Positions 1 through 11,465 of a stretch of DNA of 64,000 nucleotides are shown one piece after another. Below the pieces are notes generated by a model. The model saw nothing but the letters and a program-made list of their open reading frames with translations. It was not told the DNA's origin and did no database searches. How positions within the stretch are numbered: the stretch's first letter is position 1; every line of letters starts with the position of its first letter. The position numbers and the translations under genes were made by a program. The stretch is from Gnetum montanum (Eukaryota; Streptophyta; Gnetopsida; Gnetales; Gnetaceae): NCBI GenBank assembly GCA_015680685.1, contig MNCI01028301.1, forward strand, positions 78,726 to 142,725. Direction: 5' to 3'.

Positions 1-979
1 ATCAATGATATCTCCTGTCCATTCTACCTAATTCCATAGGAAAATATTCTTGGTTATGAATAACTTATGCTTAGATCCTAAATTTAGTTCCCAAAGATAT
101 GGACATCAAGATTTTTGATCATTAAGCATTTTAAGCCACTTCATCACTAGTAAGTAACCAAGGATCATCCTATCAATTTCAAGAAGCTACCTCCATAACC
201 ATTGTATCTTGTCAAGGAAGTAATCTTTGTGCATCCTGATAGGCACTTCATTGTCATTAATTAAGTTTTCATGTTTGGTGGTCATACCATGTGCTTCAAT
301 TTTCATATACTCTTCCATGTTGTTATAAGCTTTAGAACTAGTAGGAGCCTCACCAAAGACACTACTTCTCTTTCTCTTCTTCTTATGTACTATGATCACC
401 CAGGAGTTTCAAGAAACAAACCAAAAAATAATACTAATCTTAAGCCATGAACCTTCACTCTAATAGTAAGTGTAATGATACCACCCTTTGAAAATATCAT
501 TTGGCATCACTTGAGAGTTTAGAAATAACAATGAGGGAGGACAGACTTAAGGTTAGATACATCTTAAAGTTTAGAGCACCTACAAGTACATCATAGGAGC
601 AAATAACTTATTAGTTATTAGTTAGAGGTGCATCAGATATTCCATAAGCAAACAAGTACACAACTAAACCAACAAGATGTTCACACCAACACAAATACAT
701 AAACATGAGACTGATCCCATTAAAGAGCTAAGACACATTCTACTCTAACACATCTAGTCCTAAGCCCTGCTTCGAAGAGAAGGGTGATGGCTAGAGCTAT
801 GGAGATGAAGCCTTCCCAATAATCCTACATATCATTGTGATAAGGTTCACAAAGGAATCAAGCTCATGCAATTTTATGGTGATGCTTAGGATAGCATGGA
901 ACTTGATAGGATCTCCACACTTATTCGGCCCCTATTTTGGACGAAAACAATCTTTGATCCACCAAAAAGGATGTTTTCC

Positions 980-1040
980 TACACTAGTAGCTTGTAAGGC
1001 TTATAACTATGAGGTCATGAGTTCAAGTCCTATCTATGCT
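980..1040 (+). repeat. tRNA-like module, possible SINE head
   Basis: A box-A-like segment at 988-998 is followed about 33 bp later by GTTCAAGTC at 1021-1029, which fits the RNA polymerase III box B consensus GWTCRANNC. The spacing is right for a tRNA-derived promoter. There is no foldable complete tRNA, so a SINE head or tRNA pseudogene is more likely than a functional tRNA gene. No target duplication or second copy was found. Confidence 0.35.
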
Positions 1041-1754
1041 AAAACAAGAAAAGCCCAAAAGCTTAATTGAAATTGCACAAAAAATGGTTAAAAAAGATAG
1101 AAACTAAAAATTAGATGGGATGGATAAATATTAGCATATTATTAATTAGTATTAGTGTGAATAGCATGAATTGAATTCATATCTTCTTTTGGACAAAGAT
1201 AAATTTTCCCATTCAATAATATTTGCAAATTAGATTTTGTCAAATTATTAATAGTAAAAAAATACACATTTAATCAAAATACCCTAGAGTTCCTTTTAGC
1301 TTTTATAGTTTTGATAAATCATTTTTAGAGATGGAACTTGGAGTGAAAGTGGGTAGGATGTGCTAAAATAAAAATTTATTAGTTCATATTTCACTTTAAA
1401 AAAATAAAAGAAGTAACAATACCTATAAAAATGGGTATTACCAACTCTTTAGAGAGGCAAACACAATGGGTAAATTAATAATTAATAATAAAAATGAAAT
1501 TATGATTAAAGTAAACATATTTTATGGAAAAAATGGTAATATTTTTTCAAAATAATTTTTGCAAAGAAATATTTTTTATATTTCTAGGTTAATTTAACAT
1601 TTAATTGTAAGCTTTCTATTATGTAGACTCAAAAATTAGATGATTGGAATGAGATAATTGAATTTTTTTGTTTGCAATTCAATGATAAGTGTTTTTCACA
1701 ATCTAATGTATTTTTCAATGGAATATTTTAAATATAGAATAACCAACAAGTTGG

Positions 1755-1830
1755 TGTTGGTGGTTAGTAGAATAGGTACTAAGAGTTAAATTTTATAGGT
1801 GCAAGGTTGCATGTTTGAATTCCATCCCTC
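1755..1830 (+). repeat. Second tRNA-like / SINE-like module
   Basis: The stretch reads like the D-arm to T-arm part of a tRNA-derived SINE: TGGTTAGTAGA near 1761 and a box-B-like TGTTTGAATTCC near 1812, the latter one transition away from consensus. It resembles the 980-1040 module only in layout. A chance match is possible. Confidence 0.25.
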
Positions 1831-2381
1831 AGAATTATGATAAAGAGATTATCATTTGGCGTGATGATAAGATGCTCATTTCTCAAGTTGAAGACCTAGG
1901 TTTGAGCTTGGATACAAATACTTGAAGAGATTAGGCTTTCACTCATCTATCAACCATTGTGAAATCTCACTTAGTGGGATGAGCACTATGGCTTCAGATG
2001 ATGATCCTTTATATTCTGAGTATAAAATATCCTCTTATGGGGAAGAGATGGCTAAGTGGTTTATGCCTATGGTCTTGAAAACTAACAAAATGAAAACTAT
2101 TGAGGGTTTAAATTCCTCTCTTACCTTTTATTTTTTGTTCATTGTATTAAATTTTTTTGGGTAAGAGAGGTCTTTAAAAAGATAGATTATAAATCAGGAT
2201 CAATTCCTTCTTTAAAACTTACTATGGCTTCATGAGCACATCTTGTATGTTAAATGGTCTAGAAATAAAAAATCCTAGAACAAAGTGAGAAGCCACTAAC
2301 CAAGTTCAAGGAAAAATAAAGCTTACTACATTTATTTTAATAACTACACTACCTACAAAATTTTAAAAGCCTAAAGGAGCA

Positions 2382-3236
2382 TGCATCATATCGATGCAAA
2401 GCCTACCTTAACAAATCCCAAAAGGATTCACTCCTTAATCCTTATAAGTTAAATTTTTCTAAATAGAATGAAATGGAGAATATCTCTCTATTGATAAAAG
2501 TAACTCTTAAAATATAGATAAATACATCAAGATTAAGAAGCCAATCTTAACTCATACCTCTTCCAAAGATATTGGAGGCCATACATATCTCCTCTTAAGT
2601 TTAAATTTCCTACACTTGGAGCTTATAGCTCAAGATAAGAAACTCATAAGAGATTCCCTAAACCTCTCTCAATTGCTCTCCCTTCCCTCTCATTCAATTG
2701 GATATAATATTTTAGTAAAAGATCTTCCTCATTTGCACTCAAACTATCATACCTAAACTCATGCCTTTGATACTTATTTATAGTCTCTTGTGTGATATTT
2801 CTCCTTTCATAACATTCAAAAGTACCAATTAATATTTGTTATCTTACCAAAAAAACCATTCTATATGAGGAGAAGACATCTTTCCTGAGCTAAAACAATT
2901 ATCTATAAGACATCTTTGATCTTTGTAAGACATCTTAGTTGATAGCTTACCATGCATAGAAGGCATCCATTTGATTGGAAAGACGTATTTTATCAAGAAA
3001 AGATGTCTTTCAGGTTTGAAAAATATATTTTTAGTGCTAGTCCAAAATAGTAATACATCCAAGCTGAAGTCCCATATGCTTCCATTATCTTCCAAAGGCC
3101 CTAAAACATTCTAGACTCCTAAAGATACAAAGGCAACATATACAAAGATATATAACAATCTATTGAAGATTACGCAAGGGTTGGGTGATATCCTCATCAT
3201 CTCTTACATCCTTAAAAATGTCATGCTTAATGAACA
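2382..3236 (-). repeat. H 3' LTR
   Basis: This block is collinear with 5773-6606: shared tracts include AAATCCCAAAAG near the low end and GATACAAAGGCAACATATAC near 3122 and 6492. It holds a TATA box (minus strand CTATAAATAA at 2774-2783) and, further upstream in the minus sense, the GACGTC-type array at 2874-3009. The two LTRs differ by many substitutions, so the insertion is old. Confidence 0.75.
2874..3009 (-). promoter_or_regulatory. GACGTC-type palindrome array in H 3' LTR
   Basis: Copies of AGACATC or AGATGTC, one still AGACGT, recur with start-to-start steps of 34, 20, 33, 20 and 20 bp. The TATA box lies about 90 bp downstream in the minus sense. The 5' LTR copy at 6273-6388 keeps the same steps (34, 20, 33, 20). 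GATGTC and GACATC are the two deamination products of the palindrome GACGTC. Confidence 0.7.
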
Positions 3237-3760
3237 TTCAAAAGCTAGAAGGTACCATTTCCCCATGACTCAATATCATCATACTTAGCATAACAATCAT
3301 GATCTAATGCATCAAGAACACCATGAGAATGAGTATCAATCCTAGTCATAATGCTTGAGGTTTTTTTTTTTTTGAGCTTCTCTTACTCATGAAGGCTTTT
3401 CGTCATGCCCCACCATGCTTCCTTTAGTTAAGAATCTCCTTGGAATGTATCAAATGCATCCCCATGATGAATCCAACCTGCAAGACATTTTTACAAGAAT
3501 ATGAAAAAATAATGATTATACCAACCTATGGACTACACTTGCTTGTCCAATGCCCAAATACCAATGGCATTTCCTCACTTCTTGCCAATATAAATTTCAG
3601 CCCAATACTAACAAAAGTACTCAAAAACATCATTCAACATACTACTGCCATTAATAACAAAGATTAGATAGTAGAAAAAAAAACCTTCTTTCCATTCATA
3701 TGAAACTTAATACAATCATTCATAACATCTACTTCAAATGCATTCTCTTAGCATCAAAGA
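3237..3760. other. H internal remnant without readable domain
   Basis: Between the 3' LTR and the protease I see no RT, RNase H or integrase motif on the minus strand. There is a T run near 3360-3373. This is presumably what remains after deletion of pol, or a short 3' untranslated region. Confidence 0.45.
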
Positions 3761-3769
3761 GAATTTTAT

Positions 3770-4170
3770 CATAAATAACGCTCATTCCTACAAATTCCTT
3801 ACAATTGGAATTCAGTAATGAAGAATTAAAATTATCAACATCATCCTCAACAATATTGGATAGCAGCCTAAACTTATGATTATCTTTTTTCATAATCCAA
3901 CTATTATTATTATCATAATTTCATAGCATACTAAATATAAGTTTTGAGCAATCAATATGTAATACATCACAAAGAATCTAATCATGAAAATATCTAATGA
4001 AATATTCAATAAGATATTTTTTATTAAATTTCTTAAAATGATTCTTCATTAAGCAATGCACTTTTGTATGGATTAGGGTGAGGAATTATAGCTAAATGCA
4101 ATAACTTCACAGCCTTGGTAGAAATCACATTCTATTCTACTCCACCATCAATGAGAACACTTAAGGAATG
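3770..4170 (-). pseudogene. H retropepsin-like protease (broken)
   Basis: The minus strand reads VLIDGG near 4160, the active-site loop of a retroviral-type aspartic protease, in the D-G-G form seen in some chromovirus relatives instead of D-S/T-G. It is followed by a block ending in PHPNPYK, typical of these proteases, and about 65 codons later by a CDVL...DC-like segment at the position of the usual CDVLPMD motif. Several stop codons interrupt the frame. The enzyme would have cleaved the Gag-Pol precursor inside virus-like particles. It lies directly downstream of the zinc knuckle, as expected. It is not functional as read. Confidence 0.65.
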
Positions 4171-4374
4171 AACTTTAACATTATAATGAGTTCTAAATAA
4201 ATTCTTCCTCATAAATTCTTCATTGGATCTAACATGTCCAATAAAAGTACAACTATTCTTCTAACTTTGATCAATAATATATGAGGGATTAGTTTCACAT
4301 ATCTTCCTTGAAGATTTAGACTCATCTTCTTACATTGTTTAAATTTACTTATCCTTAGAGCCATTGTTCTTTAA

Positions 4375-5461
4375 CTTAGTGCACTTTCATTATTTATGAC
4401 CTTATTCACCATAATTATAACATGTATCTTTACCTTGATCTTTAGCTTTTGGAGATCTTTCCCTTCTTCTTCCTCTCCTTGAAGAAGTATAATCCCTTTC
4501 TTTCTTTTTCTCATCTTCACCTTCCTTCTTGGATGATTTTTTTATTTATTTTGGAGCTATGTCTTTCTCATTCATTTTCTTGTTATCCTTATCCTTCTTT
4601 AGCCGAACTTTGCAATTTTCATTTCAACTTTGAGAGTAAGATCATAAGCTTCATTAGGATTATTAGGCTTATAGAATGTTAATTCTTGTTGATATTTCAT
4701 CTTTAATCCACTAATAAAGTTATAAGCTTCATCATATTTAGTCTAATGAACATTAACCTTTTGCAAAGCTTTATAAAATTAAACATAAAAATCTTTTACC
4801 ACGTGAACTCTTTATTTGAGAATTATTAGCTTCTTTATGACTTCATGATGGAAGGATTTTTTTCTTAAAATTTTGGTTCAACATGAATTACATGAGTTGC
4901 CAACTCTTAATAGGTCTTCCATGTTCTTCAAAATACTTGACACATTTCTTGTTGCACCATTTGGCTATTAATCCTTCATGTTTTATCTCAACAATATAAT
5001 TCATTGACTCACTAGATATTTTTACCATAAGAAAATACTTATTCACAACTCCAAGCCATGAAAGAAAGAAATATATATTATCAACAGCTTTGAAGATGGA
5101 AATATCCACATGAGTAACTTTTAAATCACTTCTTAAGATCTTTACAAATATTTCATCATCATTTTCTTCACTATTAGGATGAAAGAAAACCTTTGTTCAT
5201 ACCTTTGAGTATAGTCTCTTTTCTTCTTAGAGCACTTTGACCATTTCTTCTTCTTGATCTATGAATAGATGAAAAAGGATTCTACTTTTTGATCTCCTCT
5301 TCACTTTTTGAAATTTTTACAAAATCTTTGTGCTTCTTGGCCATTACCTTGGGAATTACTTTTTGCATTTCAATCACAAAAGCCTTAAAGGAGTCCTTGA
5401 GCTCTTGAACCTCTTGTCCAAGATCTTGTTTGGTCTTCTTGTTAGGAATCATAACTTTCAT
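4375..5461 (-). pseudogene. H Gag with capsid core and decayed zinc knuckle
   Basis: A likely start is the minus-strand ATG near 5461. Around 4888-5109 the frame reads a retrotransposon Gag core ending in a GRPIKSWQLM-like helix, the position of the usual 'W..M' motif. Near 4380-4420 the sequence matches CX2CX4HX4C in layout, but the second cysteine is now tyrosine and three codons are stops. Gag would form the particle and bind the RNA through the knuckle. Frameshifts and stops make it a pseudogene. Assignment to Ty3/Gypsy rests on the following protease. Confidence 0.6.
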
Positions 5462-5772
5462 AAAGCTAAAGATAAAATATTAAAGTAACAAGATAATATC
5501 TTCAAGTAACTCTTTTAATTCAAGATAATAAAGTACTAAACAATAACACAAAGTGTAGTGAAGATACAATTCACTTCAGACCCTAGCCTTTCATGAAAAT
5601 GGATGCTTAATTACCATAAAAGAGACTTGATCTTACAAGAACTATGTAATCTTTATCAATATTAGGTAATTCAAACTATAAGTGGCTATAAATCTTAACA
5701 GTTCTCCAAATTTCTTCTAAAGCTTGATGAAGATCAATAATTAAAGTGTGGATACCTTCAAACCAAGTGCCC

Positions 5773-6606
5773 TGTTATGAATCTGATATAGAGCCTACCT
5801 CAACAAATCCCAAAAGAATCCATTTCATAATTCTTCTAAGATAAATATTTCCTAGAGAAATAGAAAACATACTGAAATGGAGAAAATATCCATATTTATA
5901 AAAGAAACACTCAAAATATAGAGAAATACATTAAGATTAAGAAGCTAAGCTAAACTCACATCTCTCCTAAGGATCTTGTAGGCCATACATATTCCCTCTT
6001 AATCCTCAATTTCTCACACTTGAAGCATATATCTCAAGATAAGACACTCATAAGAGATTCCTTTAACCTCTCTCAAGTGCTCTCTCTTACCTCTCACTCA
6101 ATTGAACATAATGTCCTAGTGGAAGCTCTTCCTCACTTGCACTCAAAGTATCTTATCTAAAATTAGGTATTTGACACTTACTTATAATCTCTTGTATGAT
6201 CTTTTACCTTTCTTAGCATTTAAAAATATAAATTAATATTTTTTTGCTAAAAGGACATCATAGATGAGGAGAAGATGTTGTTCCTAAGCTGAAATTACTA
6301 CCCAAAAGATGCCTTTAACCTTCGAAAGACATCTTGGCTAAGAGCCTATCATGCATAGAAGATGTATTTTTGACAAGGAAGATGTCTTTCTAGTTTTGGT
6401 CCAAAATAGTAAGACATCCTAGTTAAAGTTCAAAATGCTTCCACAAGCTTCCAAAGACCTTGGTATATTCCAAAAGCATCCTGAACTCTTTAAGATACAA
6501 AGGCAACATATACAAGAAGGTACACACACACTCACATACACAAATGTATTGAGGATTACACGAGGGCTACATGATGTTCTCATCATTTACATTTGGTTAA
6601 ACAACA
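5773..6606 (-). repeat. H 5' LTR
   Basis: Direct repeat of 2382-3236 in the same orientation. The GACGTC-type array spans 6273-6388. The TATA box is weaker than in the other copy (minus-strand TTATAAG near 6180). On the plus strand the low-coordinate end begins TGTTATGAATC, so the minus-strand LTR would end in CA. A tRNA-primed binding site next to it is not convincing. Confidence 0.7.
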
Positions 6607-9428
6607 TTCCAATCAAGGTTGTATATTTTTTTTTTAATTTACTCAAGTCTAATACATTAGGTCTCTTTAATGGTTCTAATCAATAAGCATGAATATCCCA
6701 AAAATGCATGGTTTCTTCTACAAAGATAATCTCTCTAGCACAAGAATACATAAGATATATATCTAAATTGGTTAGTCCTTGAGTAGATTCTACATATGAC
6801 ATATTGTTCCCAAATGTCATAGTAAATGTTAAAAATACTTAAAATATGACATTATTCATTAATAATGTGATAGGATAAATGCAAATAAAAATGAAAATAA
6901 TGCTTTATTAATGTAAAAATAGTGTATCTGGGTCATGTTTTAAGGGTTTCTTTGGGTCGTCTTCCTACAACATCTATTCCTTAGAGACAATCTAGAATTG
7001 TCATCATGATTAGGTCTGTACTTGACCATTAGGAATGGCTAGTCACTTTCTTGGATATAAATACATTAGGTCAAAGCCCCAAAAGTTACCTTAAGAAACA
7101 TGCTTGTTACTATAGCATGCTCTTTTGGGTCTTGTTACAACTTATCCTTTTGGGTCTTATTACATAATTACATCATTTTTTACAAAGTGACACTATATTT
7201 GTTATGGAAAAGATTCATATGAGAATGGGGACATGAAAAACTATCCCTCTTAGCTTTTATTTATCCTTGAATGAGTTCATATTAATGAACTTTATCCATG
7301 CTCTAGTGCTTTGTTCATGCTCCAATGCTTTATTGTATCCTTTTAAAATGGGGTTGAAAGTTTAAAATTCTCTTACTTATTTTGCAAATAAAATAAAAGT
7401 GAAAAAATACTTGAAAAATAATATTATTTTATCAATACTTATCTTCATATCTAGGTAATGACAAGAGAAGAATTAAAGATCTACAACCATTAATCATTAA
7501 TCCTAATCAAGGTTATATAGTGCAACTCATATCTGGTTACCCAAGTGATAGTAGGAAAAATCCATTTTTTCCAGTTGTATTACCAAAATTATTTTACTTA
7601 CCTAACTTAGAAATATTAAATAAATAAAAATAAGTAATAAGAAATAAATGTAAGTTAAGAAACTCCCTAATTTTCATCAACCTCTTTGATCAAGGGACAT
7701 AGTTGTAGTTCTATCATAAGAGCTATATGGTTGGATACCTTGTTTGGGATAATAGGGCTTAATCTTGCTCCTCAACTTCTTCCTTAGGGATTAACTCTAA
7801 TAGCTTGATAAGTTAAAAGGATTAGGTATCATACTAGATGTAATCTAGGATCTTAGAAAAAAGGATATTGAATTGTCTTCAGTAGCCATGGTAGCACAAT
7901 TGATGAATTATGATTCTAGATGAATACTATTCATTAGCAACAATGTTCTTAAGTTTTAAAGTTCAACTTGTTTACTACTCAAAGTAGGTAGAGTACACAC
8001 TAGCCAATAAGACTATATAAGGAATGGATGAAAACATCTTCTTCAACATGAGCTTCTCTTTCATAAATTTTTTTACATGTCTATATTTTAGAAAATGATG
8101 AACACCACTTTTAGATTTTGTGTTAAAATATTCATAGACGATGAATGATATTGGGTTGAGACTAGTATAATTTAGGAATAACTTGTACTTCAAACTTTTG
8201 TTGATTTAATTAATCAAGTAAGATATTTAACAAAGTTCGAAATTTGAGCATGTTTGATTAATGATCAAATGTGTGTTGATCATACATACACATATTCTTG
8301 AGGACTATATTTTGAGTACCAATGCCAAGGCTATATCGCTTCTTTGAAATATTAATAGTTATTTCTTCCTCATGGCTTGGAATTCTAGAATTTTAAAAAT
8401 CATACTCTCTAATATCTATCTAAATCTTTGCATTTATTCAAATTTGGATTCTTTGTATAATATTGTGGAAAAATCCATGTTATGATTCCTATAATATGAT
8501 AATTGATATGACTTGTAGGAAGAATCATCACATGAACTCTTTTGCTTATAGATGTCTTTGTATCCTAATTTTCTCAAGTTAGGTATAGGAATTACCATGG
8601 CAATACTTCTTGTAGACACAAGACATTAGCATTCAAATCTTTTAATTATGCAAGAATGTGTGCATATTGGAATTTGTGCAACACCAAGGCCCAAGGTGAA
8701 CATAGTGGATGTTATCTCTTATTTTCTAGGACCTTGTAAGCACATTATATGTTGCAATCTTCATGCTTGTTCTTGAGTCCTCTCCCAGCTTGTTCCTTTT
8801 CATGGGTATCATATGCCTTATTGGAATAAGATTATAAATATTCATAATGATAGATGTGTGCTTCATGATCTGGTTACTAATATGCATCTTCCTTCTCTTT
8901 TTGGTTCATCAACTAATTCTCAAACTACTTAATTTGTTGGGTTGGTAATAACTTGTATTCATTTTCTAGACTCTTAATGATCTTTCTATCCTCCTAGGAA
9001 CACTAACTCCGATAGTGTAACTAATGATGAAGTAGGAGTTAGTAACCTAGGTTTATTTATATGCATAACCTAGTTACCTGATCTTGAGGTCCAAGATGGT
9101 CAAACAATTATATTTGTTAGTCTTTAACCATTAGATTATTAGATCTACATAGTTGATTTATATTACAATATACTAAGGAACAATTTAAACTATTATTTAA
9201 TTAATGGATACTTAAATGATCAATTTGACATCACCATTAGATTTATATGGTTAAAAATATTAAAAATCACTATTTATATGTTAGAAACGAGTATCAAATG
9301 CTTGAGTTATGCTAAATTGACATGATGATGCTTTTAAGGAAAATTTTAAGGACAAGGCTTTAAAACCACTCTATAGGATGGATCTAACTTTACCATTGCA
9401 TTCAAAAGGCTAAAATATATTAATAACA
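6607..9428. other. Unassigned AT-rich stretch
   Basis: I read both strands and found no protein domain, LTR pair, tandem array or RNA gene here. Short open frames on both strands have no recognisable motif. It is probably old transposon debris or an intergenic spacer. Confidence 0.5.
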
Positions 9429-9530
9429 TCATGCATTCTAAGACTTTCTAAGAGGTCACCCATCCCAATACTACTCTAAGACCATCATATTTAATTATGT
9501 ATTTTTTATTTCTCAGCTATCAAATTGTCA
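9429..9530 (-). ncRNA. 5S rRNA-derived sequence (3' part)
   Basis: The minus strand contains AGAGTAGTATTGGGATGGGT followed by GACC and a decayed copy of the 5S 3' tail (GTGACCTCTTAGAAAGTC near 9440-9458). Plant 5S rRNA has AGAGTAGTACTAGGATGGGT at this place, with box C of the internal promoter. The upstream part with the intermediate element and box A is strongly eroded. It may be a dispersed 5S pseudogene or part of a Cassandra-type TRIM element, whose LTRs carry 5S sequence. I found no second LTR copy nearby, so I leave the source open. Confidence 0.7.
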
Positions 9531-9559
9531 TCTTTAATAGTTTGCTTAATGGATTAGGT

Positions 9560-10580
9560 TCACTAAACCCAGATATTATGCAAAGATATAATTTTTTTAC
9601 TAAAAAACAAGAAAACTAGTTATCTTCAATTAATTTATTAAAATATTATAACAAGATTTTCAAACCCACAAAAATCCAAAACTTTTTACATTCAAAAGAT
9701 ATTGCAGAGCATGAAGCTCTAAAATCATACAATGGCTCTTCTCAACACAAGACATAACCAATAGAGAATCTCTCCCACAACTTGAGATTGAGATCTTGAC
9801 TCACAAGTAAGATATAAGAGACTATAATACATAGGCCAACACACCACATAATTGATCATGGAGCTACAATCCCCAATTGCACTTACTCAATATACTCTCA
9901 CATCCTCTCTTGCTAAGCTCTCCACTCTCAAGAGCTCTCTCTCTCACTCACGGCTTCAATAATGGTGAATACAACAATGTTTAAGATAAACTAACAGATA
10001 GGAAACTAGGATCCTTTATGTAACTCAACTTGAGATTCTTCAGATGTTTTCCAAGTCTTCTCACCTTCTCTCTAGCTATTTCCATCCTTTTCCATCTTAT
10101 GTTGGCTATTTTCTAAATTGGAATAGGCATTTTTAAAAGATTCCCCAAGTATATAAGTTGTCTTTGACCTTGTCAAGATGTCTCTTGCAAAAAAAAAGCT
10201 CTCAGGGAAGACATATTATATTTTTGTAAGATGTCTTCTCTAGGGCCAAGATGTCTCCTACACAAGTAGGACATCTTACTTAAGACATCTTATACTTTGG
10301 AGAGATGTCTTGTCCAAGATGTCACTTAGCTTGTGGAGATGTCTCCCCAAAGATGTCTTCTTCCAAATCAAGATGTCTCTTCCAAGATGTTAACCAAAAT
10401 AGCAAGAAGTATTCTCTCATCTCAATATGACTCATATCAATCCTAGGTCTTAGCAAGACATCTTCTAGCCCTTCAAGACGTCTCCTTCAAGCCCCAAACC
10501 TACAAAACACACATGTAGGGAAGAACAAAGGGGAATAAAAGAGATGTCCCTATACCAACTCTTCCATCCTTCAAAAAATA
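9560..10580 (-). repeat. Solo-LTR-like block with GACGTC-type array
   Basis: About 1 kb without coding potential that resembles the H LTRs in layout. Its low end has a GATATTATGCAAAG-like start comparable to the H LTR edge, there is a minus-strand TATATA at 10150-10157, and a long array of GATGTC/GACATC cores lies directly upstream of it in the minus sense. No partner LTR or internal region in matching orientation was found, so a solo LTR or LTR fragment is the simplest reading. Boundaries are estimates. Confidence 0.5.
10177..10482 (-). promoter_or_regulatory. Best-preserved 14/20-bp palindrome array
   Basis: Core hexamers (GATGTC or GACATC, one still GACGTC) start at 10177, 10210, 10230, 10250, 10270, 10284, 10304, 10318, 10338, 10352, 10372 and 10386, then 10457 and 10477. 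The steps are 33, 20, 20, 20, 14, 20, 14, 20, 14, 20, 14, 71 and 20. The filler between cores is not conserved, while core and spacing are. It ends about 20 bp from a minus-strand TATATA, as expected of a U3 enhancer. Confidence 0.8.
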
Positions 10581-10789
10581 AAGTCAAGTGAACAAGAGAG
10601 TATTGGTTGAAGTGATTTCGCACTTATGAAATTTGGTCTCATGGACTCATAAAATATCATATGTAGACTAATCCTTCCAATGGATTAAATATTCATGCCT
10701 CTTGATTTCTTAAGTACTAGAAGCTTCCCTCTGGTTGAGTTTGATTACCTTCCTCTGCATCAAAGGCTTGGACTAGTCAATAGCCCCCT

Positions 10790-11125
10790 TCAACTCATGA
10801 ATGCTACTATTGGCAACCATTTGGGATCACCAATGTTTTCCTTCAATCTCATGACTATAATCACAAGAAACAAGGGTGTTCCTTCAAACTTGAGTTTAGG
10901 TGCTTGCTACTCTTTGGCAACACTAAGGTCCAAATACCTCTAAATAAACTCAGTGTTAATAGAGTAAACTAATTATAAATGTGTGGTTACTGTTATGAAT
11001 ATTGAAATGGTTGGATTTGTGTATGAAACTATAACTAGCTATTATAATAAAGATTTAGCTAGCCTTGTTGAATACTATGAGTCATTAAAGATTTCTATTT
11101 TGTCAAGTCACTTGGTCTATTAATA
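10790..11125 (+). repeat. Dispersed repeat shared with 50970-51330
   Basis: This segment matches the reverse complement of 50970-51330 over about 330 bp, including GTATGAAACTATAACTAGCT and TCTATTTTGTCAAGTCACTT. A reading frame is partly kept in both copies, but I recognise no protein. In the other copy it lies directly downstream of a Gypsy integrase (element F); here it lies just upstream of element B. It may be an LTR or leader fragment of one retrotransposon family. Confidence 0.65.
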
Positions 11126-11268
11126 ATTCATTTTGATGCTAAAAGGAGAGCTTGAAACTTTGTTACCCAAGTTCATTATCTTCAAAGAGATCAATAGTTC
11201 TAGCACACCAATAAATTTTTTTTGATGCTAGGATGGCTTGAAAGAAAATTAGGTAGTATTTTGAGTTA

Positions 11269-11465
11269 ATGATTGAATAGACTAGTACTTTAGAAGATTT
11301 AGAATTTTTTGATCATAAGACTAATTATTCATCAAAGGAAGAATAGAAAAAGATTTTTGAGTTTGGGATAATTAGAGGAGTGAAAACTAAAAGGGTAAGA
11401 AGTTCACCTCTTCTATTTAGTTTATTAGTCTATAGGAGAAGGCCAAAGGAATATAAGAGTTTAAC
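11269..11465 (+). pseudogene. B Gag N-terminal piece
   Basis: A plus-strand frame from an ATG at 11269 stays nearly open to the D insertion. It has stops at the fourth codon and once more, both compatible with single C-to-T changes. It contains a charged segment and a basic RRRPKEYKSL stretch at its end. It would continue at 23859 after D. No named domain is recognisable, so the assignment to B Gag rests on position and continuity. Confidence 0.4.

Larger units (their letters stand above)
1..2381. other. Gene-free AT-rich stretch
   Basis: I find no coding region here. Reading frames are short, begin at arbitrary places and match no family I recognise. The only structure I can point to is two tRNA-like modules (listed separately) near 980-1040 and 1755-1830. 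The sequence is probably decayed transposon-derived DNA, but I cannot assign it. Confidence 0.6.
2382..6606 (-). mobile_element. Element H: gag-protease LTR retrotransposon relic, chromovirus-like
   Basis: Two long direct repeats (about 2382-3236 and 5773-6606) enclose about 2.5 kb whose minus strand encodes a gag core, a zinc knuckle and an aspartic protease, in that order. The orientation is minus, so the 5' LTR is at 5773-6606. No reverse transcriptase or integrase could be read between the protease and the 3' LTR. The copy is therefore internally deleted, or was non-autonomous when it moved. The LTR edges are approximate because the terminal bases have diverged and I could not match a target duplication. 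The protease resembles chromovirus enzymes. Confidence 0.75.

Noticed and set aside
980-1040. Functional tRNA gene
   Set aside because: Box-like elements are present, but no complete cloverleaf or acceptor stem can be formed by eye.
5773-5800. Plus-strand initiator-Met primer-binding site near CTGATATAGAGCC
   Set aside because: It resembles TGGTATCAGAGCC, but the coding direction of H is minus and the tract is part of the LTR repeat.
10177-10482. CRISPR-like array
   Set aside because: Cores are 6-8 bp, spacers 8-14 bp, and the context is a plant LTR. CRISPR repeats are much longer and bacterial or archaeal.
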